From Ammoniphilus sp. CFH 90114 (lineage in GTDB: Bacteria > Bacillota > Bacilli > Aneurinibacillales > RAOX-1): 64,000 nucleotides of DNA. The first letter of the stretch is position 1, and each line of letters begins with the position of its first letter. The notes below the pieces were generated by a model, which saw only the letters and a program-made list of their open reading frames with translations, was not told where the DNA came from and made no database searches. The DNA is taken from positions 124,001 through 188,000 of the forward strand of contig NZ_SDLI01000006.1 of assembly GCF_004123195.1 (NCBI RefSeq). The letters are read 5' to 3'. Shown piece after piece: positions 43,948-51,186 of this stretch. A program made the position numbers and the translations under genes.

Positions 43948-45210
43948 CTAAGCTTGGGTTGCTTCTACTTTTACTTTTCTGATGCGGCGATTCTCCACTT
44001 CTTCTACTATAATTTGGTAATCTGCATAACAAAACTGTTCACCATTTATAGGCACTCTCTCTAATTGTTCCACGATCCACCCTCCAATTGTATGATAAGT
44101 ACTATCAGGATGAGGAATATTGAGGATCTTAGAAAAATCATCTAATTGAAATTGGGCGTCAAAAACAAAGGTAGTCTCATTCAGTCTCGTCATCACATTG
44201 ATTTTTTCATCATGTTCATCCCAAATCTCACCGACTAATTCCTCTAAAATGTCCTCTAATGTAATTAATCCAGCTGTACCGCCGTATTCATCAATCACAA
44301 TAGCCATGTGACTTTTACTCTTCTGCAGTTCAGGAAGCAAGGATGCTATCTTCATGGAACCGACTACAAACATGGGCTTTCTTAGTAAGGACTTTACATG
44401 AATTTCATCTTCCTGTAATAGAGCGGTAAGGAACTCTCGTTCAGATAGAATGCCAATGATATTATCGATATGTTCCTCATAGACAGGAACCCTAGAGAAT
44501 CTTTCTTCAAAGAATAAATGCTTTATTTCTTCAACAGGTTGTCCTACCTCAATAGAGGTCATATCAATGCGAGGTGTCAGAATCTCACCTACCATGATTT
44601 CATTAAAGTCAAGGGAACGATGAACGAGTTCCTTCTCATTTTTATTAATAACCCCTTCTTCTTCACTAATATCTACCATAACCTTAATTTCTTCCTCAGT
44701 AATGGAAGGTACGTTTTCTTGACCACCTGAAAAAGCACGAGTCACGAAAGAACGTAACTTAGAAAATAGGAAGTTAATCGGTGTTAATAATCTTATGAGA
44801 AAATGTAGTGAACCTGATATTTTTAAAGCGTAAGTCTCTGCATGCTCTTTCGCAAAAGATTTAGGTAGGATCTCACCGAAAATGAGAATTAAAATAGTCA
44901 TCACAACTGTACTAATGACGAGTCCACTACTCGCCCCGAATAAATCTGTAGCGACTTTCGCGGAAATACTTGCAGCAGCAATATTAACTACATTATTACC
45001 AACCAATATCGTGGACAAAGCATGATCAAAATTTTCAGAGATGTATAACGCCTTTTCACTACCTGTTTTTTTTTCACTCACATAATTTCTCAATCTTATT
45101 TTATTTAAACTAGAATAAGCCGTCTCAGCTGAAGAGAAAAAAGCAGAAATGAAGATTAGGATTCCAAGTGTAATGATTAATCCCCATGGCACGACGTCCA
45201 ATGCACTCAC
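43948..45210 (-). CDS. HlyC/CorC (CNNM-type) transporter
   Basis: A 420-residue membrane protein. An N-terminal DUF21/CNNM domain (about 1-185) has three or four transmembrane helices, with FISAFFSSAETAYSSLNKIR and the VGNNVVNIAAASISAKVATD motif. A CBS pair follows (about 205-330; TPRIDMTSIEVGQPVEEIK), then a CorC_HlyC C-terminal domain (about 345-415; FVFDAQFQLDDFSKILN). The family is linked to Mg or Co efflux. GTG 45210 is adjacent to GGGAG, and the spacing would suit TTG 45201 better. A terminator follows downstream. Confidence 0.88.
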   Translation of the reverse strand: MSALDVVPWGLIITLGILIFISAFFSSAETAYSSLNKIRLRNYVSEKKTGSEKALYISENFDHALSTILVGNNVVNIAAASISAKVATDLFGASSGLVISTVVMTILILIFGEILPKSFAKEHAETYALKISGSLHFLIRLLTPINFLFSKLRSFVTRAFSGGQENVPSITEEEIKVMVDISEEEGVINKNEKELVHRSLDFNEIMVGEILTPRIDMTSIEVGQPVEEIKHLFFEERFSRVPVYEEHIDNIIGILSEREFLTALLQEDEIHVKSLLRKPMFVVGSMKIASLLPELQKSKSHMAIVIDEYGGTAGLITLEDILEELVGEIWDEHDEKINVMTRLNETTFVFDAQFQLDDFSKILNIPHPDSTYHTIGGWIVEQLERVPINGEQFCYADYQIIVEEVENRRIRKVKVEATQA

Positions 45211-45263
45211 GCTCCCGAACCATCTATTTCTATTAGTTTGTACAATCCGCTACGAATAATAAC

Positions 45264-45292
45264 AAAAAAAGCCAACGTATTAGACGAAGGCT
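45264..45292 (-). terminator. Intrinsic terminator of the second Mn catalase gene
   Basis: On the minus strand, AGCC-TT-CGT-CTAAT-ACG-TT-GGCT followed by TTTTTTG. Confidence 0.65.
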
Positions 45293-45313
45293 CGTAATTT
45301 TGTTAACTTTTGT

Positions 45314-46174
45314 TTAGATATGGGGTGGCATACTTGGCATGGCTTTCGGCGGCAAGGGAGGCATCGTATTGTGGACAAAAGGAGGTGCCGGTTTTAATAC
45401 AGGCTTTTCACCAAAAGGTTTTGGTTGGGAAACATACTGGAACTGACCTAAGCCATCTGGACTCGGTCCTTTTGCCCATCTACCCGCAGCACTTTCCTCA
45501 CCTCGCGAAAGATTGAAGAAAGCATACGAAACTTCTTGTTTCTCGAGTTGTCGCGGAAATGTGTTCGGAACGGTGCGTCCCTCCCTTTCTTCAAGTTCGG
45601 CAATAGCAGCAAGCCATTGGTTCTGGTGCATGGTATCTCGAGCTATGAGAAATGACAACATATCTTTTACACCACGGTCCGTTGTAGATTCATATAGTCT
45701 TACAGCCTGGAGACGGCCATTTGACTCCTTCACCAAATTCGAACGAAAGTCCGCCAACAAATTTCCGCTGGCATCGACATAACGTCCATTCCAAGGATAC
45801 CCTACACTATCAGCAGGTTGAGCTCCTAATCCTGAAACGATCACATGCTGAGGGTTCATACCACCCAGCACAGCAGCTACAATAGGATCCTTAGAAACAA
45901 ATTCTTCTTGATGCTGTACAGGAGCTTTATCTAATAAACGAGCAATCATAGTTGCCAGCATTTCAATATGTGCTAATTCTTCTGCACCGGTATCTAGAAG
46001 TAAATCACGATATTTAGCATCAGCACGACTTGCCCAACCTTGGAACAAATATTGCATAGCCACTGTAATTTCTCCGTGGGCTCCGCCTAAAATTTCTTGT
46101 AATTTCTTAGCGAATACAGGATCTGGTCGCTCTGGTTTAGCTTGGTATTGTAATTCTTTAACATGATAGAACAT
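45314..46174 (-). CDS. Manganese catalase family protein (YjqC/YdbD-like)
   Basis: A 286-residue di-Mn catalase-family protein, paralogous to the one at 23246-24142. The ferritin-like helices carry GGAHGEITVAMQYLFQ (first Glu ligand), GAEELAHIEML (Glu/His), LVKESNGRLQAVRLYE, and RDTMHQNQWLAAI (His). The C-terminus is a Pro-rich tail (PAPPFVHNTMPPLPPKAMPS). Its family would remove hydrogen peroxide in the cytosol or spore. The ATG follows AAAGGTGAG. Monocistronic. Confidence 0.9.
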   Translation of the reverse strand: MFYHVKELQYQAKPERPDPVFAKKLQEILGGAHGEITVAMQYLFQGWASRADAKYRDLLLDTGAEELAHIEMLATMIARLLDKAPVQHQEEFVSKDPIVAAVLGGMNPQHVIVSGLGAQPADSVGYPWNGRYVDASGNLLADFRSNLVKESNGRLQAVRLYESTTDRGVKDMLSFLIARDTMHQNQWLAAIAELEEREGRTVPNTFPRQLEKQEVSYAFFNLSRGEESAAGRWAKGPSPDGLGQFQYVSQPKPFGEKPVLKPAPPFVHNTMPPLPPKAMPSMPPHI

Positions 46175-46347
46175 AGGCTCACCTTTCTTTAGCTAGAAAT
46201 TATTACCTCTTTAGGCTATGCGACTAGATGCCTATCTGTTACATTTGTGAATTCAAGTCTATTGTCACGATACTTGATGAATCGACATAAGCTGGGTAAC
46301 GAAGGTCTCAATGGATTATCCATATTGTTTTATAGGGGTGTCCCTAA

Positions 46348-46446
46348 ATGATTACTTTACTTGCTTCCGGGGTTTTGGGTGCTGTTGTTACCATCATTAT
46401 AGGTGTCTCTTCGAGTGCTAAAAGAAGAAAAAATAAAATCACATAA
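46348..46446 (+). CDS. Small single-pass membrane protein (32 aa)
   Basis: A 32-codon ORF with AGGGGTG upstream. The product starts MITLLASGVLGAVVTIIIGV, one hydrophobic segment, and ends SAKRRKNKIT, a basic tail. A strong terminator follows at 46507-46545, which gives the gene a complete transcription unit. Function unknown. Confidence 0.5.
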   Translation: MITLLASGVLGAVVTIIIGVSSSAKRRKNKIT

Positions 46447-46506
46447 AACGACATATTGAACATACAATTCAAATTGGGGAAGCCAACAAGATGTTTCCCT
46501 ATTTTT

Positions 46507-46545
46507 ACGAGAGAACGGTTTGGGCTACCGTTCTCTCGTATTTTA
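46507..46545. terminator. Intrinsic terminator
   Basis: A perfect 12-bp stem ACGAGAGAACGG / CCGTTCTCTCGT with a 9-nt loop, then ATTTTATG. Confidence 0.8.
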
Positions 46546-46618
46546 TGTCTATAAAGCATAGTTTAAGGATGAAAAACAAACATTATGTAAAGAGTGAACT
46601 TGAAGGGAGATCAACTAT

Positions 46619-46834
46619 ATGGACCAATCCAGATTTTCTACTGATGACAAATTAGCTGAAAAAATGTATGAACCCAAGGATTATCAATCCAATTCCACAC
46701 TTAATAAAGGACTAGCAATTACGCATGAACAAGTATCTGACGCTTATATGGAGGGCAGTATTGATGCCGTTATTGAGAACGCGCAAGGTACTGGTGAAGA
46801 TGCTCAGATACCAAGGGAAGGATTTGAGCAATAA
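46619..46834 (+). CDS. YozQ-like (DUF4025) protein
   Basis: A 71-residue hydrophilic protein with a signature of the YozQ/DUF4025 family: AEKMYEPKDYQSN and KGLAITHEQVSDAYMEGSID. The length is normal. Bacillus YozQ is a small protein of unknown function, likely sporulation-linked. ATG 46619 follows AAGGGAG. It starts a two-gene unit with the 57-residue gene. Confidence 0.85.
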   Translation: MDQSRFSTDDKLAEKMYEPKDYQSNSTLNKGLAITHEQVSDAYMEGSIDAVIENAQGTGEDAQIPREGFEQ

Positions 46835-46870
46835 GAAAGTCACTACCATCATCAACAAAGGAGTAGAAAC

Positions 46871-47044
46871 ATGAATCCAAAAGATGCAAACTTAAAAAAG
46901 AAAAACAACTTAGATGATATTGATCGTTTTACTAATGAAGGCTTAGCTGGTGGTCGAAGCGGTGAATTTGAACATAATGGTGAAATTGATGATGCAGTCG
47001 AAATACCAGAAGAGTCTCCCCCAACCATAAACGGAAATCCATAA
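46871..47044 (+). CDS. Small acidic hydrophilic protein (57 aa)
   Basis: A 57-codon ORF with AAAGGAG 8 nt before the ATG. The product (MNPKDANLKKKNNLDDIDRF, then GLAGGRSGEFEHNGEIDDAVE) is strongly charged and predicted disordered. It starts 36 nt after the YozQ-like gene and ends just before a terminator, so the two form an operon. Not recognised. Confidence 0.7.
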   Translation: MNPKDANLKKKNNLDDIDRFTNEGLAGGRSGEFEHNGEIDDAVEIPEESPPTINGNP

Positions 47045-47049
47045 TTTTT

Positions 47050-47085
47050 CAAAGGTGTTCCTAAGAAGGGGCACCTTTGTTTTCG
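47050..47085 (+). terminator. Intrinsic terminator of the YozQ-like operon
   Basis: AAAGGTG / CACCTTT with 14-nt loop (G-T pairs extend the stem) followed by GTTTTC. Confidence 0.75.
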
Positions 47086-47156
47086 GACAATATACCAGAT
47101 AAGTAAGTGTGAATACGATAGTAGGGGTTGAACATTCTACATTAGAGGTGATAGGA

Positions 47157-47384
47157 ATGAGTAACTGCCACTGTTTTCCCCCATACTTTTCGGCGTATAG
47201 GCAGTACCCTTACATGTATTACACTTCCCCTTATATCCCTGGCTATGCCATACCTGTATTCAATCCACAACAACCTTATGTACCTACACAGCCGTTTGTA
47301 CCGCTTACAGGAGGGATTCTGCCACAAGTTCCTCAAGTTATTAGTCCCATACCCCATATATCGATCCCACCTATTCGAAATTGA
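47157..47384 (+). CDS. Pro/Tyr-rich small protein (spore coat-like composition)
   Basis: A 75-residue protein starting MSNCHCFPPYFSAYRQYPYM, rich in Pro, Tyr, Ile and Val and with two Cys near the start. It has no predicted globular fold and resembles coat or exosporium crosslinking proteins of Bacillales (composition only). The start at 47157 follows GAGGTGAT; the frame opens earlier without such a site. A compact terminator follows. Confidence 0.65.
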   Translation: MSNCHCFPPYFSAYRQYPYMYYTSPYIPGYAIPVFNPQQPYVPTQPFVPLTGGILPQVPQVISPIPHISIPPIRN

Positions 47385-47390
47385 GTTATC

Positions 47391-47414
47391 AGCGTCTTTG
47401 GACGCTTTTTTTTA
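47391..47414 (+). terminator. Intrinsic terminator
   Basis: AGCGTC-TTTG-GACGCT-TTTTTTT directly after the Pro/Tyr-rich gene. Confidence 0.9.
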
Positions 47415-47483
47415 TACATATCGAATGACTCGTTTACATAGGAATAGATAGGACATTGTCCAAATCAAAAAGCTGAGGTCTTT

Positions 47484-48071
47484 ATGAAAATGCTTAAAGA
47501 AATATTTGTAGTCATGATAGGAAGTATATTAATCGGTTTAGGGATTAATGTTTTTATCATTCCGACTAACTTAGTAGACGGCGGTATGATTGGCATAGCA
47601 CTCCTTCTTAATTATGTTTGGAACTTGAATGTGGGGATTGCTCTTTTTATATTAAGTATACCTATCTTTATCCTGGTTTGGTTTTATAAAAAATCTTTTG
47701 TTTATCGTGGGTTCTTAGGAATTGGTGTTACTTCATTTATTGTTCACCTTTTCAGTACCATATCGATAGTTCCTTTATTTGATCCGCTCTATTCCGCCCT
47801 GTTAGGCGGATTCCTTCTAGGAAGCGGGGTTGGATTCATGTTTTTATTTGATGTGAGTACAGATAGTCTGGATTTATTTGCTCTCTTCTTATCAGACAAG
47901 TTTAAAATTAATATCGGTTTGATGGTATTTATCCTTGATGCCTTCGTTATTGGAACAGCATTTATCATCGTCAATCACCAACAGATTCTTCTATCCCTTA
48001 TTGCGATATGTGCCCATGTTTGTGCCATCATTATGTTTAACCTATTTAAAAGTAGGGAAATACCGACATAG
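47484..48071 (+). CDS. YitT family membrane protein
   Basis: A 195-residue protein with about five to six transmembrane helices and the YitT/DUF161 signature (GLGINVFIIPTNLVDGGMIG, then GFLGIGVTSFIVHLFS, and GGFLLGSGVGFMFLFDVST). It lacks the C-terminal DUF2179 that full-length YitT proteins (about 290 residues) carry, so it is a short form. Function in the family is unknown. ATG 47484 follows GAGG. A long terminator follows. Confidence 0.87.
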   Translation: MKMLKEIFVVMIGSILIGLGINVFIIPTNLVDGGMIGIALLLNYVWNLNVGIALFILSIPIFILVWFYKKSFVYRGFLGIGVTSFIVHLFSTISIVPLFDPLYSALLGGFLLGSGVGFMFLFDVSTDSLDLFALFLSDKFKINIGLMVFILDAFVIGTAFIIVNHQQILLSLIAICAHVCAIIMFNLFKSREIPT

Positions 48072-48078
48072 AGGAATA

Positions 48079-48127
48079 AAAAAACTAAGGCTCTAAACAT
48101 TAGTGTCCAGAGCCTTAGTTTATATTT
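48079..48127. terminator. Intrinsic terminator, bidirectional
   Basis: A perfect 12-bp stem AACTAAGGCTCT / AGAGCCTTAGTT with 14-nt loop, A-run before and TTTATATTTT after. It terminates the YitT gene and the convergent selenoprotein operon. Confidence 0.9.
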
Positions 48128-48312
48128 TAGCTATAGGTATTTTCCACGTTTGTTCCTTGCTCATACGCTTCGTTCATTTGTTCTAGTTGTTCTATCTTCT
48201 GCTGTTCGTTTAAGCCAGGGTCTCCAAGGATAGATTGGGATATCACTTTATAGGTCATATCGTTATATCCTGAGTCTTGGAACATTTGCATATAAAACTC
48301 TTTATTGGACAT
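48127..48312 (-). CDS. Small hydrophilic protein coupled to the Sec-peroxiredoxin gene
   Basis: A 61-residue protein (MSNKEFYMQMFQDSGYNDMT, then LNEQQKIEQLEQMNEAYEQG), helical and acidic, with no known domain. Its ATG at 48312 overlaps the peroxiredoxin stop by 11 nt (ATGTCCAATAA) in another frame, so translation is coupled. An AAAGGGG lies 11 nt upstream. A terminator follows at 48079-48127. It may be a partner of the peroxiredoxin or simply share its operon. Confidence 0.65.
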   Translation of the reverse strand: MSNKEFYMQMFQDSGYNDMTYKVISQSILGDPGLNEQQKIEQLEQMNEAYEQGTNVENTYS

Positions 48313-48928
48313 TGATGTTTTGTCCCCTTTCAACTTTCGGAATTTCAGGTCTCCATTCCTTCCATACTTCTCCGGCTAGATCCATAGAAGGTTTTACAGT
48401 GGGGTCACCTACCTGCCAACCGCATGGCGTTCCTTCTTTCGTAGCTTGGTAATGCTGATAAGCTTTTAGTTGACGAAGGATTTCATCTGCATTTCGACCT
48501 ACTGCTCCATTCATTACTTCTCCTGATTGAACAACTCCATTTGGATCTATAAGAAAAGTTGCTCGCTTGGTTTTCCCTGTATCCGTTTCGTATATATCGT
48601 ACATTTTTCCAATTTGACCATTTTGATCTGAGAGCATCGGATAAGGTATCCCGCCCTCCACCATCTTCGACAATTCAGTCTCATCCCAAACTTTATGGGC
48701 TAAGATACTATCTACACTGATGGACAAGACTTCGCAATTTAAACTTTGAAATTCAGCATAACGAACCGCTATGCAAGCGCATTCGGTAGGTCAAACAAAG
48801 CTAAAATCAGAAGAATAAAAGAAGAGAAAAACCCACTTCCCTTGATAATCTTGGAGATCTATCTTCATTTTTCTACCCTGGTAGTATGCGTCCGCTGTGA
48901 ATAATGGAGCTTGGCCTCCAACGATCAT
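48302..48928 (-). CDS. Predicted selenocysteine-containing 2-Cys peroxiredoxin (AhpC/Prx1 type)
   Basis: A 208-residue peroxiredoxin read through one in-frame TGA. The frame runs from ATG 48928 (after AAAGGAG) as MIVGGQAPLFTADAYYQGRK, then FLFFYSSDFSFV, then TGA at 48791-48793, then PTECACIAVRYAEF. In AhpC the peroxidatic motif is FVCPTE, so TGA sits exactly at the catalytic Cys, making it Sec46. Thr48, Arg122 and the resolving Cys169 (TPCGW) are kept. The frame is otherwise intact to 48302. A SECIS-like hairpin follows at 48756-48774. A selenol would raise peroxidase turnover. The main alternative is a single-base nonsense mutation of Cys46. Confidence 0.85.
48756..48774 (-). promoter_or_regulatory. 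Candidate bacterial SECIS element
   Basis: On the minus strand GCATAGC-GGTTC-GTTATGC: a 7-bp stem (one G-T pair) with a 5-nt loop beginning GG. The loop starts 23 nt after the TGA, inside the 16-37 nt window described for bacterial SECIS, which requires a G among the first two loop nucleotides. It lies inside the coding sequence, as bacterial elements do. Confidence 0.7.
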
Positions 48929-48965
48929 TCTCTTTCTCCTTTCACAACTAAAGAATATATGGTTA

Positions 48966-48987
48966 GGTTGTCCTGATTAGGATAACC
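48966..48987. promoter_or_regulatory. Inverted repeat upstream of the peroxiredoxin gene
   Basis: GGTTGTCC-N6-GGATAACC, one mismatch between arms, about 38 nt upstream of the start. TATATT on the minus strand lies just downstream as a possible -10, so the repeat would overlap the -35 region. It does not match the PerR or Fur box. Confidence 0.5.
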
Positions 48988-49018
48988 TATGTAATCCCTA
49001 GAGTACGTTTTTCTGCCC

Positions 49019-49046
49019 AAAAAAAGGACCCATTCAGTGAGGGCCC
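49019..49046 (-). terminator. Intrinsic terminator of the NarL-type two-component operon
   Basis: On the minus strand, GGGCCC-TCACTGAAT-GGGTCC (one G-T pair) followed by TTTTTTT. Confidence 0.85.
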
Positions 49047-49054
49047 ACAAAAAT

Positions 49055-49693
49055 TTAAATCATTTTTTTCTTCTTTGCGATAGCGGCTGCATCCTTACTC
49101 GACTTTAGCCCCATCTTCTTTAAGATTCGATTAATGTGATTCTTGATTGTTCGTTTGGAAATAAACAAGCTTTTTTCCATTTCTGATTGGGTTTCACCTT
49201 TGTGGATTCGCTGTAGAATTTCTTTTTCTGATGTAGTCAAGAGATTTTGATCCTCTTCTCGCTTCAAGCGAAGAAATTCTTGTCGCAAGGCCAAAGCGGC
49301 TGAAGGGTGGATGTTGGATCGATTATGGTATGCATCACGAATCGCGGGAACAATCTCTTTAAAATGTAATTTGTTTAGATAATTGACAACACCGGCTGAA
49401 AAAGAGTCTACGATCACTTCTTCTCGGGTAAGGGATGTCATCATGATAATTTTAGTTGATTCCTTTCTATCCATTAAATCTAGCGCTAATTCAATCCCAT
49501 CTAAATTGTTCTCTGTTAGATTAATGTCTAGAATCACGACGTCACTATGACATGATTCAAATTGATGAAGGGCATGTGTCTTGGTTGCAGCCGTACCTAC
49601 AACCTCCATGTCCTCTTCTTGATTAATTAAATCCTGAATTCCAGTTAACCATACGGGATCATCCTCCACGAGCATAACTCGTATTGGCTTCAT
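49055..49693 (-). CDS. NarL/LuxR-family response regulator
   Basis: A 212-residue regulator. A receiver domain (about 4-120) has the DD pair in MLVEDDPVW and the phosphoacceptor in VVILDINLTENNLDG. The C-terminal LuxR-type helix-turn-helix (about 145-205) reads TTSEKEILQRIHKGETQSEM then KSLFISKRTIKNHINRIL. The ATG follows AAGGAGGGTG. It is the second gene of the operon with the kinase upstream. Confidence 0.92.
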   Translation of the reverse strand: MKPIRVMLVEDDPVWLTGIQDLINQEEDMEVVGTAATKTHALHQFESCHSDVVILDINLTENNLDGIELALDLMDRKESTKIIMMTSLTREEVIVDSFSAGVVNYLNKLHFKEIVPAIRDAYHNRSNIHPSAALALRQEFLRLKREEDQNLLTTSEKEILQRIHKGETQSEMEKSLFISKRTIKNHINRILKKMGLKSSKDAAAIAKKKKMI

Positions 49694-49716
49694 TACTCGC
49701 TCACCCTCCTTCGTGT

Positions 49717-51084
49717 TTAATTGACCAGTCTATCTAATGGGAAGTATAAGAACACCGTTGTTCCTTGGTTCTTTTCACTATGAACTTCTAGTAGTCCTCC
49801 ATGCTTTCGCATAACATTATAACAATATGATAAACCTAAACCGAAATTAGTAGAACTATTTTTCTTCGTAGAGAAGAAAGGATCTAATATAAAGGGAAGA
49901 TTTTCCTTAGATATACCAGAACCATTATCCTCAACAGAGACGACTAGATATCTCTTACTCGTATAGAGGTTAAATTTAATTACACCGTCTTCTCTGAGTG
50001 CCTCTACGGCATTGACTACCAAGTTCGTGAATACTTCATGTAAATGGACGGCATCACATTGTAGCCTGATGCTTACATGAGGTGGTATGATAACGTTCGC
50101 TTGTTTAGAAGCCATGATGGGCTGAGCTTGTGAGACGGCCTGCTTAATAACAGTTACTAAGTCATGTGAATTCTCTTGTAAGGTAATGTCCTGCATCTTG
50201 GATCGTATTCGTTGCACCATGGCAAGTAAGTGTTCCGTTGATTGCATGATCACCCTTACATCCTTCTGTAGGGCTTCGTTATGCGTTTGCTCCGCATAGT
50301 TCTCTATACGATGTGCATACAATTGAACCTTGCCAACTTCATTTTTTACAGAATGGTTTAGAATTTCCGCTCCAGAGGTCATCGCCCGAAACGTCGTGTC
50401 TAATCGATGTCGTTCAACTCTAATCTTGACCCCTAAGACCCCATATTTCAATGAGAATATAAGAAAGAGGATGAACTGTGCTGCAATAATCCAAAGATTA
50501 TACTTCCATGCATCATATAATCCCATGGTACGGAAGATATAGATGGTTACCATGACAAATAGAACAGGGATCACACAAAGGATGATTGTGATTACATGAC
50601 TTCTTTTCATGATAGGATCTCGTTCTTTTACGAACTGCATGACAATTAGATAGGAACCAACTAAAATATAGGGAACAACCCAAAGAACCATCCAACCATA
50701 GTGGAATTGAAGCTCCGGGATGATCGGCGTTACATACCACGTGATCAAGATAGGAATGAATAATAACAGCGAGAGATGTTTTTTTAACCTTTTTGCTCCT
50801 TCAGGCTGAGAATAGACGGCAAACATCAAAAAAGCATAAGGAAGTCCCGCTTGACAAATGTAGGAAGAAATATTACTTAGATAGTCTAAAGTCTGAAGCA
50901 GTGTGTTCGTTTGATAGTTTGATTGCATAAAGTAAGGAAGCCAGATCTCATCTATAACCCCAGCAAGGAATCCAAATCCTCCAATAAACGCTGTGGCGCT
51001 TGCCCACCTAGTCGATATTCGCTTACCATCCGTAAACCAAATGACACCACCTAGTATCCAGACAGCCAGAAGTACGATAGCCAT
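49717..51084 (-). CDS. Membrane sensor histidine kinase (six to seven TM, NarL-type partner)
   Basis: A 455-residue kinase with an N-terminal membrane domain of about six or seven helices (about 1-215) and no periplasmic loop, so it senses within the membrane. The dimerisation segment has the phosphoacceptor candidate in ILNHSVKNEVGKVQLYAHR. The HATPase domain (about 320-455) has N-box NLVVNAVEAL, G1 VEDNGSGI and G2 NFGLGLSYCYNV. It resembles membrane-stress kinases. It lies 23 nt upstream of its regulator gene. Confidence 0.9.
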   Translation of the reverse strand: MAIVLLAVWILGGVIWFTDGKRISTRWASATAFIGGFGFLAGVIDEIWLPYFMQSNYQTNTLLQTLDYLSNISSYICQAGLPYAFLMFAVYSQPEGAKRLKKHLSLLLFIPILITWYVTPIIPELQFHYGWMVLWVVPYILVGSYLIVMQFVKERDPIMKRSHVITIILCVIPVLFVMVTIYIFRTMGLYDAWKYNLWIIAAQFILFLIFSLKYGVLGVKIRVERHRLDTTFRAMTSGAEILNHSVKNEVGKVQLYAHRIENYAEQTHNEALQKDVRVIMQSTEHLLAMVQRIRSKMQDITLQENSHDLVTVIKQAVSQAQPIMASKQANVIIPPHVSIRLQCDAVHLHEVFTNLVVNAVEALREDGVIKFNLYTSKRYLVVSVEDNGSGISKENLPFILDPFFSTKKNSSTNFGLGLSYCYNVMRKHGGLLEVHSEKNQGTTVFLYFPLDRLVN

Positions 51085-51145
51085 GATATGAAAACTCCTC
51101 TTCTAATTTCATCTCTCATTATAATTGATTTTTGTGTGAAGAGGG

Positions 51146-51178
51146 AAAAAACAATCCCTCACGGATGTCCATGAGGGT
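51146..51178 (-). terminator. Intrinsic terminator of the glycosyltransferase operon
   Basis: On the minus strand, CCCTCA / TGAGGG with a 10-nt loop followed by ATTGTTTTTT. Confidence 0.8.
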
Positions 51179-51186
51179 AAAAGGAG

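Noticed and set aside
48302-48727. Independent 141-codon gene beginning at an internal TTG
   Set aside because: The same frame extends upstream through a single TGA to a well-supported ATG, and the first 67 residues complete the peroxiredoxin fold. The TTG has no ribosome binding site.
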